Origin: Zasmidium citrigriseum
Lineage: Eukaryota > Ascomycota > Dothideomycetes > Mycosphaerellales > Mycosphaerellaceae
Direction: 5' to 3'
Assembly: GCA_002786025.1 (NCBI GenBank)
Contig: NHNW01000006.1
Coordinates: 930,001-994,000 of the forward strand
Length of the DNA stretch: 64,000 nucleotides
The notes under the pieces are model-generated. The model was given only the letters and a program-made list of their open reading frames with translations. It did no database searches and had not been told where the DNA came from. The position numbers and the translations under genes are program-made. Below, piece after piece: positions 8,775-19,547 of this stretch; position 1 is the stretch's first letter; each line of letters opens with the position of its first letter.

Positions 8775-10034
8775 GCTCTTTGCACTCGACCAGAATAGAC
8801 GACATGACGAAATGAACAACACCGCATGAAGATACCCCGATGGCGTGGAACTTGCTGCAAAAAGCTTCCAAGAGCGAGCTACATGATTGTGCGTCGCCGT
8901 ACAGAAGTTCGTTACTCCAGGGCTGAAATGTTAGGACTTCCGAAGGATTGGAACCACCTTGAAGAAGGTAGTCTTGGCCGGCATCCCAGTCTCCTATTCT
9001 CGATTTGAGATGAAGGTGGCTTTGGCAACGTTGGTGCCACCGGCTTGAAATCGCGAGGCCTTCTGGAATCCAACTCGTGGTCAGACGTAATGCTGTACTT
9101 CATGCGCCAGGACCTTGGCCAACGCTGACTGCAGTTCATGTCCACAACTCGACTTATTCATGGTTTGTCAGAGGATCACCGGTGAACGTCGATGATTTGC
9201 AAGAGCGAAGGGATCCAGATATTGTCCACATCGACTCAGAGCATCCAGAGATATCCGGTCTGGCGACCTGTCTCGAGACTGCCGCTTTCGGGCACATGGC
9301 CTCATTTGTGCCTTCCAGCTTGGGAAATCATGGTGAGTGAATGTTCAAGTTCGAATCCCTTCGAAGATCCAAACCGGCGATCAAGACAGTCTGTTCCCTA
9401 TTATATTCCTCACGCCCGACGATGAAACAACGCTCCATCTCACTGCATCGGACTTACACACCTCTTTCTTTTCAGCCGCGATGCCGTGAAGTGCCAAATC
9501 GGCAGCTCATTGGCCAGAGCTTGTCTGGGGCGAGGCCCTGCGCCATCCTTCCAGTCACAACTCCACACCTCCCAGCCGGCGCTTAATCCTTTATTCGCCT
9601 TGGCTGCTGCTGTGGTGGTGCAAATCACACGCTGCGAAGCTATTCTCATCACGTCCTCTGCATGTCCATCCCGTTCCCAGCACCCCCCTGGCCCACGCCA
9701 GCCCAGTCGCCACTCTGCGATGCGCCAAGTCAGCAATCCGGCAGGGAAACTCTGTGAGCGGCACCGAGCACAAGACTCGCGGCGCTAAGCTCACTTTAAG
9801 GCGACCTTCTCTGCTCACCTCTCTCTCCGGTTCCAGAAATGCTGTCTGCTCGGTAAGCTCGTCAGATTCGCTTGTCTTGTCATGCGCAAGACGTCTTGTT
9901 GTTTCATGGTCTCTATTTCGAGTCTTCCAACTGTATAACGCCGAACCGGAGCGCTTGAAAGAGTACCCGAAGACCTCACCTCGAACCGCCGTCGCGCTGG
10001 CACGAACTTCTTGAAGACCCTCTCGAGAGGCGCG
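8775..10034. other. Long intergenic region, nothing recognised
   Basis: About 1.26 kb between two plus-strand genes. The open stretches are short and lack family signals. A GTTCGAATCC string near 9350 resembles a tRNA B-box but no tRNA folds around it. The last 300 bases are pyrimidine-rich and are probably the promoter and leader of the BIM1-like gene. Confidence 0.4.
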
Positions 10035-10885
10035 ATGGCCGACTTTACATCGATTTTACTAGTCGTAGTAGCGGCTCTGCTGGGGCTGGCAAGAGGACAT
10101 ACTGTCATCACATATCCTGGGTGGAGAGGGAACAACCTACACACGAATGGCACATTACCACAGAACAATCCCGATACGATAGGGATTGACTCGTACGAGA
10201 ACGGGACTTTTGGATTTCCGTATGGCATGCAATGGATGTATCCTTGTAAGTCTAGATATACGATCTTATATCTCGAATGTCGTGGTTGACGATGTTTGAC
10301 AGGCGGCGGCATGCCCATGACCCAAAACCGAACAAAATGGCCCTACGGCGGAGGCGCGCTATCAGTCCAACCAGGATGGTTTCCAGGACATTCGAAGGCC
10401 TTTTTCTACGTGAACATCGGAATCACAGAGCAAGGACAAGCAGCACCGCCGAATTACTCGCATCCAGTGGTACCGCCCTTCCAAATTACAGGCCCGAATA
10501 ACAGCGAGTATAATGGACAATTCTGTCTGCCGCAAGTGCGGATGCCGGCGAATTTGTCTTTGGCTGTGGGGGATAATATCACGATTCAGGTGATTGAGAC
10601 GGCGCAGCATGGTGCGGCTTTATACAGTGTAAGTTCAGGTCTGGTTTATAGGGAGGGATTGGGGACTGACATCAGATACAGTGCGTGGATGTCGAACTCG
10701 CCGAGCCCTCAGACGTCGAGCAAGTAACGCCACAGAACTGCTACAACAGCACCGACATTGGCTTCAACCTCGTCTTCACGACCGAAGCCCTGACCGGAGC
10801 AGCCACATCCCTCCTCTCTGGACCCTCAACGACCGTAGCCATGGTTGCGGGAATAGTCATGCTGGGCTTCGCGTTCGTGTTATAA
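10035..10885 (+). CDS. BIM1-like (LPMO-related) copper protein, probably GPI-anchored
   Basis: Three exons (10035-10245, 10303-10628, 10682-10885) encode 246 residues; introns are 57 and 53 bases with GTAAGT donors. A signal peptide (1-21, ending LLGLARG) is followed by His22 in HTVITYPGWRGNNL. That puts a histidine at the mature N terminus, as in LPMO and BIM1/X325-like proteins, where it is one arm of a copper-binding histidine brace. Cys residues at about 71, 127, 180 and 193 would pair, several N-x-S/T sites are present, and the C terminus is hydrophobic (TVAMVAGIVMLGFAFVL) after Ser/Thr/Gly, which suggests GPI attachment. BIM1-like proteins are linked to copper uptake or the cell surface rather than polysaccharide cleavage. 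TTG at 10011 was not accepted as a start; the ATG at 10035 gives a clean signal peptide. Confidence 0.85.
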
Positions 10886-11602
10886 TCGACTTCTTCAACG
10901 ACGAAAACTTCTTACGAATCTCTTTGATACCCTTTTTAAATCTACTCTTGTGCATATTACGGATGGTTGGGGAAGGGAAGTGGAGGAATGAATCGCCATT
11001 GAGCGATCGATGTATCTTGGGGTCCATTCTCTGCTGATTATGGCTTTTGATAGAGCGAGGAGAAAGGGGGGGCTGAGGTACTTGTACTGTATGTCAGCGC
11101 GAGTTCAATGTCTACTCGAAATGGAAGGAGTCAGTTCAAGTGCCTCCATTTCTTCGACTGTTGCATGGTGGGAATACAGGCGCCAGTGCCTCCTCATCCT
11201 GACACAACTACAGGTCTCTGCGTTGTACGGCAGCTTCGAGCAGCAGGTGAGCTACAGAAAACATCACAAGAAGCTCGAAGCTGACTATCAATAGAATAGA
11301 TGTCGCTCACCACACCCCGCCCGCCTTGCCTCAAGCATCCTGCAAATCATGAATTCACCTCCGCGAGCATTCGCGAGATCCGGGCGCAACCCTGACATCC
11401 TACAGCCCTACGCCAAGGGACATCAAAGGTTTCCTCGGGTTCCACGCAAAGCTTCCCATCTACGAGACACAATGCCAGCGTACTGCAGGAGTAAGAACTA
11501 GGGCTCACTGGTGGTCGTACATAAGGTAATGGCACTTCACCCCAAGATATATGCTTCGACATTCATCATCAAAATGTTGGTCTGGCCAGCGACATCGTTG
11601 AA
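10886..11602. other. Intergenic, nothing recognised
   Basis: About 700 bases hold the 3' UTR of the BIM1-like gene and the promoter of the MFS gene. The small open stretches carry no domain signal, and no TATA box stands out near 11500-11600. Confidence 0.4.
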
Positions 11603-13297
11603 ATGGTTCTCTTCGCTAAACCGAAAGCTCACGATGAAGAAGACACCACGCCAGTCCCAGGCACAGTCCACCTCGTCGACCTCGAAGGCACAATCCGAGC
11701 CAAACACGCCCGAGGCTCGAAGCAAGATGTCGTCCTCGTCCCAACCCCGTCCTCCGACCCAGAAGACCCGGTACGTCCTCCCCTTCCTCCTCCTCAGCAC
11801 TATCTCAACTAATCCCCAATCCAGCTGAACTGGTCCCCAACCCGCAAAGCCGTCTCCACAACCTGCATGGCCCTCTACACCCTCTTCACCGTCCTCCCCA
11901 CAGCTGCAATCTACTCCGTCCTAATCCCCATCTCCACCGCCCACAACATCTCCCTCCCGCACCTCAACGAAGGCACAGGCTACATGTTCCTCGCCCTCGG
12001 CTGGGGCTGCTTGATAACCCAACCCCTCGCCCTGCAATACGGCAAACGCCCCATCTACCTCCTCTCCCTGCTTCTAACCCTCGCCACCCAAGTCTGGGCT
12101 CCGTATACAACGAGTAATGGCCAGTGGATCGCGAATAAAGTCTTACAGGGGCTTGTGGGCAGTCCTGTGGAGAGCCTTTGTGCGATTTCTGTGACGGATG
12201 TGTGGTTTCAGCATCAGAGGGGGGGGTGGATTGCGGTTTATGGTTTCTTGTTGGCGGGAGGGAGTTATTTTGCGCCTGTGATTAGTGGGTTTATTGCGGA
12301 GGGGATGGGGTGGGAGTGGGTGTTGTATTGGTGTGCGATTTTTTGTGGGGTGGGTTTGGTGTTTTGTGGGTTGTTTATGGAGGAGACGAATTACTCTCGG
12401 ACGGTGCTTGTTGGCCATGGACCAGGACATCGATCCCCCAAGGACAGTACTCCCCCGTACGAGGAGAAAGACGTGCCCGACACTATCATCTCAGAAACGC
12501 AGCCTGCCGTCCGGACCCAACGCACCACCCGCTGGACCAAACTCAAACTTTGCACAACCTCCCTCCACAAACCCACCCACCTCCTCTCCATGGCCCTCCG
12601 CTCCCTAATCCTCCTCACCTTCCCCATAATCACCTACTCCGGCTTCATGTACGGCGCCAACCTAATCTGGTTCAACGTCCTCAACGGCACCGCATCCCTA
12701 ATCCTCTCCTCCCCACCGTACAACTTCCCCCCCTCGCACGTCGGCCTCGCGTACCTCTCCCCTTTACTCGCCGTCCTCCTTTCAACACTCTACACAGGCT
12801 ACTTCGGAGACAGATTCCTCCTTAACATGGCGAGAAGGAATCGAGGGATCCTAGAACCCGAACATCGGCTCTGGCTTTTCCTGCCTACAATCCTCCTGTT
12901 ACCTTTTGGATTGATCCTCTGGGGCGTCGGCGCCGCGCACGAAATACATTGGTTCGGCCTCGTGTTCGCCATGGGCGTCATCGCGTTCGTCTCGGCCGTG
13001 GGATTGCAGGTCTCCGTGGCATACTGCATCGACAGCTACAAAGACCTCGCTCCCGAAGCCATCGTGACGGTGATTCTGCTCAGGAACAGTATGAGTTTCG
13101 GCGTGAGCTACGGGATCACACCCTGGGTGACGAACATGGGGTTACAGAATGCTTTCCTCGTCGCGGCGTTCGTGGGCATGGCGCAGATAGCCACCTTCTT
13201 AATCTTCGTGAAGTGGGGCAAGGCGATGAGGAAGGCGAGTCGAGGGAGGTATGCAAAGTACGTCGTAGAGATGGCGAATGACGGCGTGATCCACTAG
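11603..13297 (+). CDS. Major facilitator superfamily transporter, DHA1-like
   Basis: Two exons (11603-11770 and 11825-13297) encode 546 residues; the 54-base intron is in phase 0. The N terminus carries the fungal MFS signature VHLVDLEGTIRAKHARG and then SSDPEDPLNWSPTRK before the first membrane span, which confirms the join. Twelve membrane spans are expected: six in residues about 65-245, a long cytoplasmic loop (about 246-320) and six more to residue 520. The TM2-TM3 loop reads ALQYGKRPIYLLS, the motif A position (usually G-x-x-x-D-R-x-G-R-R), here degenerate. Relatives export drugs, toxins or metabolites; the substrate is unknown. Codon choice is a mosaic: C-rich, then extremely G/T-rich between about 12110 and 12400, then C-rich again. 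It converges closely (9 bases) on the F-box-like gene. Confidence 0.85.
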
Positions 13298-13306
13298 ATC
13301 AATCAA

Positions 13307-14155
13307 TCAATAATAATGCCTCCTCGACCTGGGATCAGGATTCCACTCCTCTCCCTCCACACTAACCCTCAACTCCTCCATCAAAGGCAGCACCCCCTTC
13401 AAATAAACCTCCTCCTCCACAACCTCTCCCTTTCCCGGCAGCGCCTCCAACCAAAACCTCTGCCCCTCCTCATCAAACCCCCACTTCCACCAGACACTCT
13501 CGCAATTCGGCGGCGAGACTTCATACCTCTCATGGTGATCTATCTTGAGGATCAGACCCACGAGACGGTTATACCACGTTTTGAGGGAGCCTTTGACGAG
13601 GGCGGCGTTGCGGACGATTACAAGCCGCTTGACGTGCCGGAGGTGTCGGAGGAGGTGCGTTAGGGTGGATGTGAAGTCGAAGAGGTAGTGCCAGAAGGTT
13701 GAGCGGTAGAGGACGATTGTTAGGGTGTCGAGATGGAGGTCTGGCATGCCGAAGGGATGTTCACCCCAATTGGGGAGAGATCTAAAATGTCGAGCGTCTG
13801 CGACGAAGGATATTGATCGGATGGAGGAGAGTTGTTTTTGATCCAGGATTGCCACTCGTTGGGGGATGTCGCAGAAGAGATTCGAGACTACGAAGGTCGT
13901 TTTGTTGAAAGCGAATTGTCGGCCGTCTTGGAATAGTTGTCGGCAGACGAGGAGAGGTTGGAGGTGGTCTGAGACGGTGTAGTCGTCGTCGAGGTAGAGG
14001 CCGCATAAGGAGGTATTGTTTGCAGAGCCGTGGCCTACGAAACCATCGTGTTTGGTATTTCCTTCGAAGACGTATTCTAGGATGTGCATGCGAAGCTCGG
14101 CGGGGAGCGTCAGGAGTCTGCTGACTTCGTTCTTCGTAGATGTAAGTTCGTCCAT
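13307..14155 (-). CDS. F-box-like protein
   Basis: An intronless frame encodes 282 residues. Residues about 12-32 read LLTLPAELRMHILEYVF, which fits the short F-box-like (or 2EXR-like) helix pair found at the start of many fungal proteins. No clear repeat domain follows; the middle has alternating hydrophobic strands and helices (SIRSISFVADARHF, HLRHVKRLVIVRNAAL) as in degenerate leucine-rich regions. Such proteins usually act as substrate receptors for SCF ubiquitin ligases, but this family has many members of unknown role. The stop lies only 9 bases from the stop of the convergent MFS gene, so the 3' UTRs must overlap. The C-terminal third is G-rich on the coding strand. Confidence 0.6.
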   Translation of the reverse strand: MDELTSTKNEVSRLLTLPAELRMHILEYVFEGNTKHDGFVGHGSANNTSLCGLYLDDDYTVSDHLQPLLVCRQLFQDGRQFAFNKTTFVVSNLFCDIPQRVAILDQKQLSSIRSISFVADARHFRSLPNWGEHPFGMPDLHLDTLTIVLYRSTFWHYLFDFTSTLTHLLRHLRHVKRLVIVRNAALVKGSLKTWYNRLVGLILKIDHHERYEVSPPNCESVWWKWGFDEEGQRFWLEALPGKGEVVEEEVYLKGVLPLMEELRVSVEGEEWNPDPRSRRHYY

Positions 14156-14524
14156 CGGGACACCCTTTCAATTTTCGCCAGAGAGAAGGATGTTTTCGAG
14201 TACGGTCTATGTATTGAAGTTGTTGGTTAGATGGAAGGAGGCATGGGTGTTCGGAGTCGATGCCGCGATCAGATCATTCACCCACGCGGCCCAAGCTCCT
14301 TCCGACTTCGGCTACTTTGGCTATGACCCAAACATCTACGCATGATCACATCAACGCCTACGAAAGTCAACGCAACCATTGTGCAGGAAGGCGGCGGGAA
14401 GTATAGGTGTAGCGAACTGTATGTTCAATTGTCCATGCTACAGTCTGGTGCATCTACTCTCGAAGCACGCTTTTGTCCACTCGTTATCTTCCTCATCTCA
14501 TCATCTCACATTCATTAAAGCGAT
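14156..14524. other. Intergenic, nothing recognised
   Basis: The spacer holds the promoter of the F-box-like gene on the left and the 3' UTR of the SOD1 gene on the right. No further open frame with support was seen. Confidence 0.4.
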
Positions 14525-15256
14525 TTATGCGGCAATGCCGATGACACCGCAAGCTGGACGGCCACCAGCGTTACCAGTCTTCTTGCTCTCCTCGTTACCA
14601 CCCTTGCCAAGGTCGTCAGTGCCGGCGTGGACGACAACAGTGCGGCCGAGGACGCTGTGTGGGCCGATGAGCTTGACGAAGCTGTCCTTGATGCTGCCCT
14701 TTCCGTTGCCCTGGCCATCGGTCTTGAAGTTGCCAAGGTCACCTACGTGACGCTCGCTGTCCTCTGGAGCACCGTGGGTCTTTTGGTGTGGGTTGACTGA
14801 AGGTAGATAAGTCAGTCGAAGTTTTAACGTTGGAGGCTTGAGATTAGCTCACAGTGAGGTCCAGCGCTGGTGCAGCCATTGGTGTTGTCGCCAAAAGCGT
14901 GGACGTGCATGCCACGCTCGGCATTGGCGTCGTTGCCGGTGATGTCGTAGGAGATGGTGGTTGGGCCGGACTCAGACTCCTGCTCAAAGGTGACGGTGCC
15001 CTTGACGTTGGAGTCACCACGGAGGACTGCGACTGTTGTTGCACATGGTCGTTAGCCTTCCGCCATGTGATGGGCCGCCCACGCTGGTGTCATGTGCTCC
15101 GCCAATGCCCGTCGTCTGATGCGCACAGCCGCAGCACGATGGCCACCTTGATGGTGAGGGTGATGAAACGTGCTCATTCTCGCCGTGAGAAGCTCCACTC
15201 GGACGAATGAGACGCTGCGATGGCCTGACGCCACTGTACGTACCTGCCTTGACCAT
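14525..15256 (-). CDS. SOD1: Cytosolic Cu/Zn superoxide dismutase
   Basis: Three exons on the minus strand (15256-15244, 15032-14853, 14796-14525) encode exactly 154 residues, the usual SOD1 length. Introns are 211 and 56 bases. The first coding exon is only 13 bases (MVKA plus one base). Copper ligands are visible as H47, H49 (motif HVHAFGD) and H64 (GPHFNP). Zinc ligands are H64, H72, H81 and D84, and the active-site loop reads [14 protein letters not shown]58 and the Cys in ACGVIGIA would form the subunit disulphide. The enzyme converts superoxide to oxygen and hydrogen peroxide in the cytosol and mitochondrial intermembrane space. No signal or targeting sequence is present. Transaldolase lies directly upstream on the same strand. 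Confidence 0.97.
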
Positions 15257-15695
15257 TGTGGCGGTGTTTTTCGATGATTTGGGGTATATAAAGTGGTTTC
15301 TTTCGATGGTTGTCTTGTTCGAGTGTTTGTTGTTGGAGCAAGTGTCAGCCGTCGAGGCGAGAAACTCGAAAACCTCGAAGCTGCCCCGCCGAAGGTGGGG
15401 GCTTCGGCCCATGACATAATGCCCTGCTGCTTGCAAATGAAACTCGCTGGACGGAGATTGCTGCCAGCATCGAAAGGCCGATTCGCCTTGGCTGTGGATT
15501 TGTTCGCTCCATTATTACCTTTTTGGGAGCTGAGAAAGAGCTGACGAGACGAAGAGTGGTGGAGTTTTGAACTTTTACGATGGTCGTGATTTATGAACTC
15601 TGCTACTCCAAGCCTCCATCACCCGAGACGCATGCATTCTGGTGTCGTTTCCGATCTACCAATTGACAAAAGAAATACTCGTTACATCAAATCAT
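15257..15695. other. SOD1 promoter region and transaldolase 3' UTR
   Basis: A TATATAAA string at 15285-15292 reads TTTATATA on the SOD1 strand, about 30 bases before its ATG, and may be a TATA element. The rest is the tail of the upstream transaldolase transcript and SOD1 promoter. I could not identify stress-response motifs with confidence. Confidence 0.4.
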
Positions 15696-16827
15696 CTAAG
15701 CCTGCAGCTTTTGCCTGAGGATGTCCTTGAGCGTGACGGCGTCGGCGGCGAACTTGCTGATGCCCTCAGACAGCTTGTGCACGGCCATGGTCTCCTCGTT
15801 GAAGTCGAAACGGAAAGCGGCCTCGTCGTTGAGGTAGCTCTTCTTCTCAATGCTGAGCGACTGGGCGTCCGAAGCCTTGAGCTTCTGTGGGACGGCGTCT
15901 TGGCTGTTGTAGAGCTGCTCGAGGAGGTTTGGTGCAATGGTGAGGTAGTCGCAGCCAGCGAGCTCGGTGATCTCGCCAATGTTACGGAAGGAAGCGCCCA
16001 TGACGATGGTGTTGTAGCCGTACTTCTTGTAGTAGTTGAAGATCTGCTGGACAGACTTGACACCTGGGTCGTTCTCCTTGGTGTACTCCTGCTTGGTGTT
16101 GGCCTTGTACCAGTCAAGGATACGGCCGACGAATGGCGAGATAAGGAAGGCACCGGCCTCAGCGGCGGCGATGGCCTGGACGATGGAGAACATGAGGGTC
16201 AAGTTGCAGTTGACACCGTGCTTGGACTGGAGCTCGTGAGCAGCCTGGATACCCTCCCAGGTGGAGGCGAGCTTGATCAGGACACGGGACTTGTCAATCC
16301 CCATCTCCTTGTAGAGCTGTGAAAATTATTAGTATGCTATCCTCACGTCCGTGTGTGTTCAAGACCCAACTCACGTCAATGATGTGCAATGCCTTCTCAA
16401 CCGAGCGCTTCTTGTCGAAGGAGAGAGCCGCGTCGACCTCAGTGGAGACACGGCCCGGGACGATGTTCAAGATCTCCTTGCCAAACTGCACGAGGAGGTT
16501 GTCCAAGGTAGCATCGATCTTCTCATCAATGCTGCTGCCATGCTTCTTTCCGTACTCAACGGCGGTGTCGATGAGCTTGGCGTACTCGGGCTTCTTCGAG
16601 GCGGCGAGGATCAAGGAGGGGTTGGTGGTGGCATCCTGCGGCTTGTACTTGCCAATGGTGGCGAAGTCACCAGAGTCGCAGACGACGGTCTGTACAGCAA
16701 AATCGAGTCATCAGCCTCAAGTTCTTTGTTTCAAACGCCGACGCTGCCGATAGCAGGCGCCGGAGGCATTGGGAAGGGCGATACTCACGGTGCCGGTGGC
16801 CTTGAGCTGGTCGAGGGAGGAAGACAT
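15696..16827 (-). CDS. TAL1: Transaldolase
   Basis: Three exons (16827-16789, 16689-16375, 16316-15696) encode 324 residues; introns are 99 and 58 bases, both phase 0. The start [13 protein letters not shown] and the TNPSLILAA motif are typical of class I transaldolase. The Schiff-base lysine is K133 in VLIKLAST, and SFRNIGE and [11 protein letters not shown] mark the later barrel strands. The enzyme moves a dihydroxyacetone unit between sedoheptulose-7-phosphate and glyceraldehyde-3-phosphate in the non-oxidative pentose phosphate pathway, helping to balance NADPH supply. The tandem position next to SOD1 gives two oxidative-stress genes in a row, though each has its own promoter interval. 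Strong codon bias (C-ending codons on the coding strand) suggests high expression. Confidence 0.97.
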
Positions 16828-17591
16828 GATTGCAGTGCTGTGTTGGTGGTGGTTGAAGTGGTTGTTGTTCAGGAAGAAGTAGTGGCGAGAGAGATTGTTA
16901 TGGTGAAACTTTTCTGGGAGCGTTGGGATGGAGGGGCAAGCAAAAGGTGACCCTGTCCGCCCGCCACGTGAAGGGGAAGAATGACGAAAGACGCTTAGAT
17001 CAGCGGCCAGCGGTCAATTGTCCAGACGACGGCGAAACTGTCTGCTGGTCTGCGGCCATTCGCTCGCGGCGGCTGCGTGTTGAGCTGCATCACCGCTCGA
17101 GATCATCTTCCCTTCCATCGCCGTCCGCCGCCGGCCAAAGGATAAATTTCTCGACGCATGTTCATCCTCCAGGGCCAATACTGAGAGCGCGGATTTCTCG
17201 GAGCACGTCCGAAGTCATAGGGTATCGAATTCCGTACGCTTCCACGGGAATCCGCTCGTCGCGAGACTGCGGGCTGGCGCTGCGGTGGCACTATGGCGGT
17301 ACAACTGTCGTCTCCTGCTATCGGCGACTCACGCCATTCAGCCTGAACTGCGAAGAGCTCGTCGTCGGCCCGGCGTGGGCGCTACAGACTTTCGGTCTCG
17401 GGTTTCCAAGGCGTCCTCAGTCAGACTACCACGCTCAGGAGATGAGAGACCACGACAGCAAGACCTCGCCGTCATCAAGACGCGGTGACAGTACAGATGT
17501 ATCGACTGAGACGCGCTGTTAGGATACACCAAGATGATAGGCACGAGGTAAGCTGCATGCAGCTCCGGTGAGAGATTGGTGCACGCAGAGT
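16828..17591. other. Divergent promoter region: transaldolase and HET gene
   Basis: This 764-base interval lies between divergent starts. The part near 16830-16900 on the transaldolase strand is rich in AC and CT runs, a common look for leaders of strongly expressed fungal genes. No coding potential is supported in the middle. Confidence 0.4.
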
Positions 17592-19547
17592 ATGTATTCT
17601 TCGGCCCCCAAAACAGTCGCCTCCACTTCAAAACAATCCATCTTCAACCCCAGTCCTTTTCGTATGGCGACGCCTTACGCATATGCGCGCTCTCAATCCT
17701 GGTCTACTCTATCGCCTACTGCCGACTTTTACTATCGACCTTCTGGCGAGATCATATCCGGCTCCTTCAGAGTGGTGACCTTGCTTCCTGGCCGACACGA
17801 TGATCCCGTCCAATGCCGGTTGCAAGAAGTCGCGCTAAAAGACTGCAAGACGCGTTTCATAGCTCTATCGTATTGCTGGAATACATCTGGGTCCCGCGAG
17901 ACCATTTGGTGCGATGGACGGCCTTTAAGCGTAACTGCTAACCTCTTTGCTGCCCTTCGCAATGCGCGAGCTCCGTCCGCACCCGTCAACATGTGGATCG
18001 ATCAGATATGCGTAGACCAGAGCAATATCATAGATCGCAATGATCAAGTCAGCAAGATGGGCGCCATCTTCAAAGCAGCTGATGGAGTCATTGTATGGCT
18101 GGGAGAAGAGAGCCACGGATCGTCCGCTGCAATGGAGCTTCCAAGGAGGATCAGACGTTACTGGCCCAGTCTCTACGAAGACCCGAACGAGCTCACAGAC
18201 CACGACAAGACGCCTCCAGAGTGTCCGCGATGGGGCGAAGGTGCCTGGCCTGCGTTCATCATGCTGCTCACCAGAAGCTGGTTCAAACGCCTCTGGATAA
18301 TACAAGAAGTCGTGTGCGCACGAGATATTGTGGTTACATGCGGAACTGCGACCGTTTTCTGGGATGATTTTGTCAAATTGGTCCATGTCGTCGAAGCGCG
18401 GCATCATTCGGCCTTAGGAGTCAATCACATGCTCGGCTCCAAAACAGCTGCGCAGTACATTAGCTTCATGCAGGAGCTGAGGGCTATTACCGCGCAAGGG
18501 ACGAAGCAGGCTGTGAAGGATTACGCCAGCGAGGAGTCCATGGCCCCATACGTCTTGACAATGGCCAAAGACTGCGAAGCTACCGACCACAGGGATAAGC
18601 TATTCGCCTTTCACCATCTGGTGAGACTCTGGACCAAGCCCGACTACGCCATGGAAATAGAATTGCTGTACAAGCTCTTCGCCGTGCAGTACCTGCAGCG
18701 CATAGCGTATGCCATTGCGGAGTTCAGCTGCGACGAAGTCACTTTGTTTAAGAGACAACTGGAGTTCATGTACACGGCCGGGCTGTGTAATCAACGATTG
18801 GAACTCCCTTCGTGGTGTCCTGACTGGTCAGTACCATGGCAAGCCCGCCCTTTGTGGCTCGAAACTTCATGCTATAATGCTGGCGGCAGCGAGATTGACG
18901 AGCTAGAACCTACGACTGAGACTGATGGGAGCGGTAAACCCCGGATGCGCCTGCCATTGAAGGTCAAGTTCTTCGACAGAGTACTCGCAACTGGCTCAGA
19001 AGGTCTGAGAATGCTAGGAACGGGCGCACAAGCTCTGCCAGAAGCGTTGAGAACCTGGCTGTTCCAAGCAAAATCTCTACTGCACATGAATCGAGGTCGG
19101 CCGAATCCATACGAAGATCAAGAAGTCGCCATGGCACGTACGATGACCGCAGATCAGGATCAAGGAACGAAGCTTGCAGTGGAAGATGCTGTAAAGCGAT
19201 ACCACACGCTACTCGAGTTCCTCCAAGAAGCGAATGGCGAAACTCAGAAGACGGACTTCCACGACTACGACCGAACATACTACTCCATTGCCAGCTTCCT
19301 GCGCGGCAGAGTGTTCTTCCTGACGGAGAAAGGATACTATGGTCTTGCACAAGCAGGTCTCGCCTGGGGTGATAGTATCGCCATTGTACGCGGTGCGCCC
19401 GTTCCTATCCTGCTCCGTCCAACAGTCGGCACTGGACCTCAGTCTCGCGAATATCGAATGCTCTGCGAAGCCTTCGTGCTTGGAATCATGGACGGCGAGG
19501 TCTGGAGCGACGATGCTGTACCCAAGGAGAACATCACGCTTGTTTGA
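17592..19547 (+). CDS. HET-domain protein
   Basis: This intronless gene encodes 651 residues from the ATG at 17592; an upstream GTG at 17568 was not used. A second ATG at 17664 is possible. The HET signature is clear: FIALSYCW near residue 87, MWIDQICVDQ near 132, NDQVSKMGAIFKAAD near 147, and IVWLGEE near 163, then an RSWFKRLWIIQEV segment near 225. The rest is the usual variable C-terminal half with a late CEAFVLGIMDGE segment. HET domains are structurally TIR-like; many members trigger cell death on contact between incompatible strains, but most are uncharacterised. No NLR-type partner, ankyrin or WD repeat is fused here and no second HET gene is next to it, so a role in incompatibility is not shown. 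Confidence 0.88.
   Translation: MYSSAPKTVASTSKQSIFNPSPFRMATPYAYARSQSWSTLSPTADFYYRPSGEIISGSFRVVTLLPGRHDDPVQCRLQEVALKDCKTRFIALSYCWNTSGSRETIWCDGRPLSVTANLFAALRNARAPSAPVNMWIDQICVDQSNIIDRNDQVSKMGAIFKAADGVIVWLGEESHGSSAAMELPRRIRRYWPSLYEDPNELTDHDKTPPECPRWGEGAWPAFIMLLTRSWFKRLWIIQEVVCARDIVVTCGTATVFWDDFVKLVHVVEARHHSALGVNHMLGSKTAAQYISFMQELRAITAQGTKQAVKDYASEESMAPYVLTMAKDCEATDHRDKLFAFHHLVRLWTKPDYAMEIELLYKLFAVQYLQRIAYAIAEFSCDEVTLFKRQLEFMYTAGLCNQRLELPSWCPDWSVPWQARPLWLETSCYNAGGSEIDELEPTTETDGSGKPRMRLPLKVKFFDRVLATGSEGLRMLGTGAQALPEALRTWLFQAKSLLHMNRGRPNPYEDQEVAMARTMTADQDQGTKLAVEDAVKRYHTLLEFLQEANGETQKTDFHDYDRTYYSIASFLRGRVFFLTEKGYYGLAQAGLAWGDSIAIVRGAPVPILLRPTVGTGPQSREYRMLCEAFVLGIMDGEVWSDDAVPKENITLV

Noticed and set aside
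9340..9370. GTTCGAATCC string resembling a tRNA T-loop/B-box
   Set aside because: No matching A-box, acceptor stem or anticodon arm can be placed around it, and the flanking T-stem does not pair.
15696..16322. Plus-strand Val/Leu-rich frame of 226 codons over transaldolase
   Set aside because: Shadow of transaldolase, which is certain from motifs and length.
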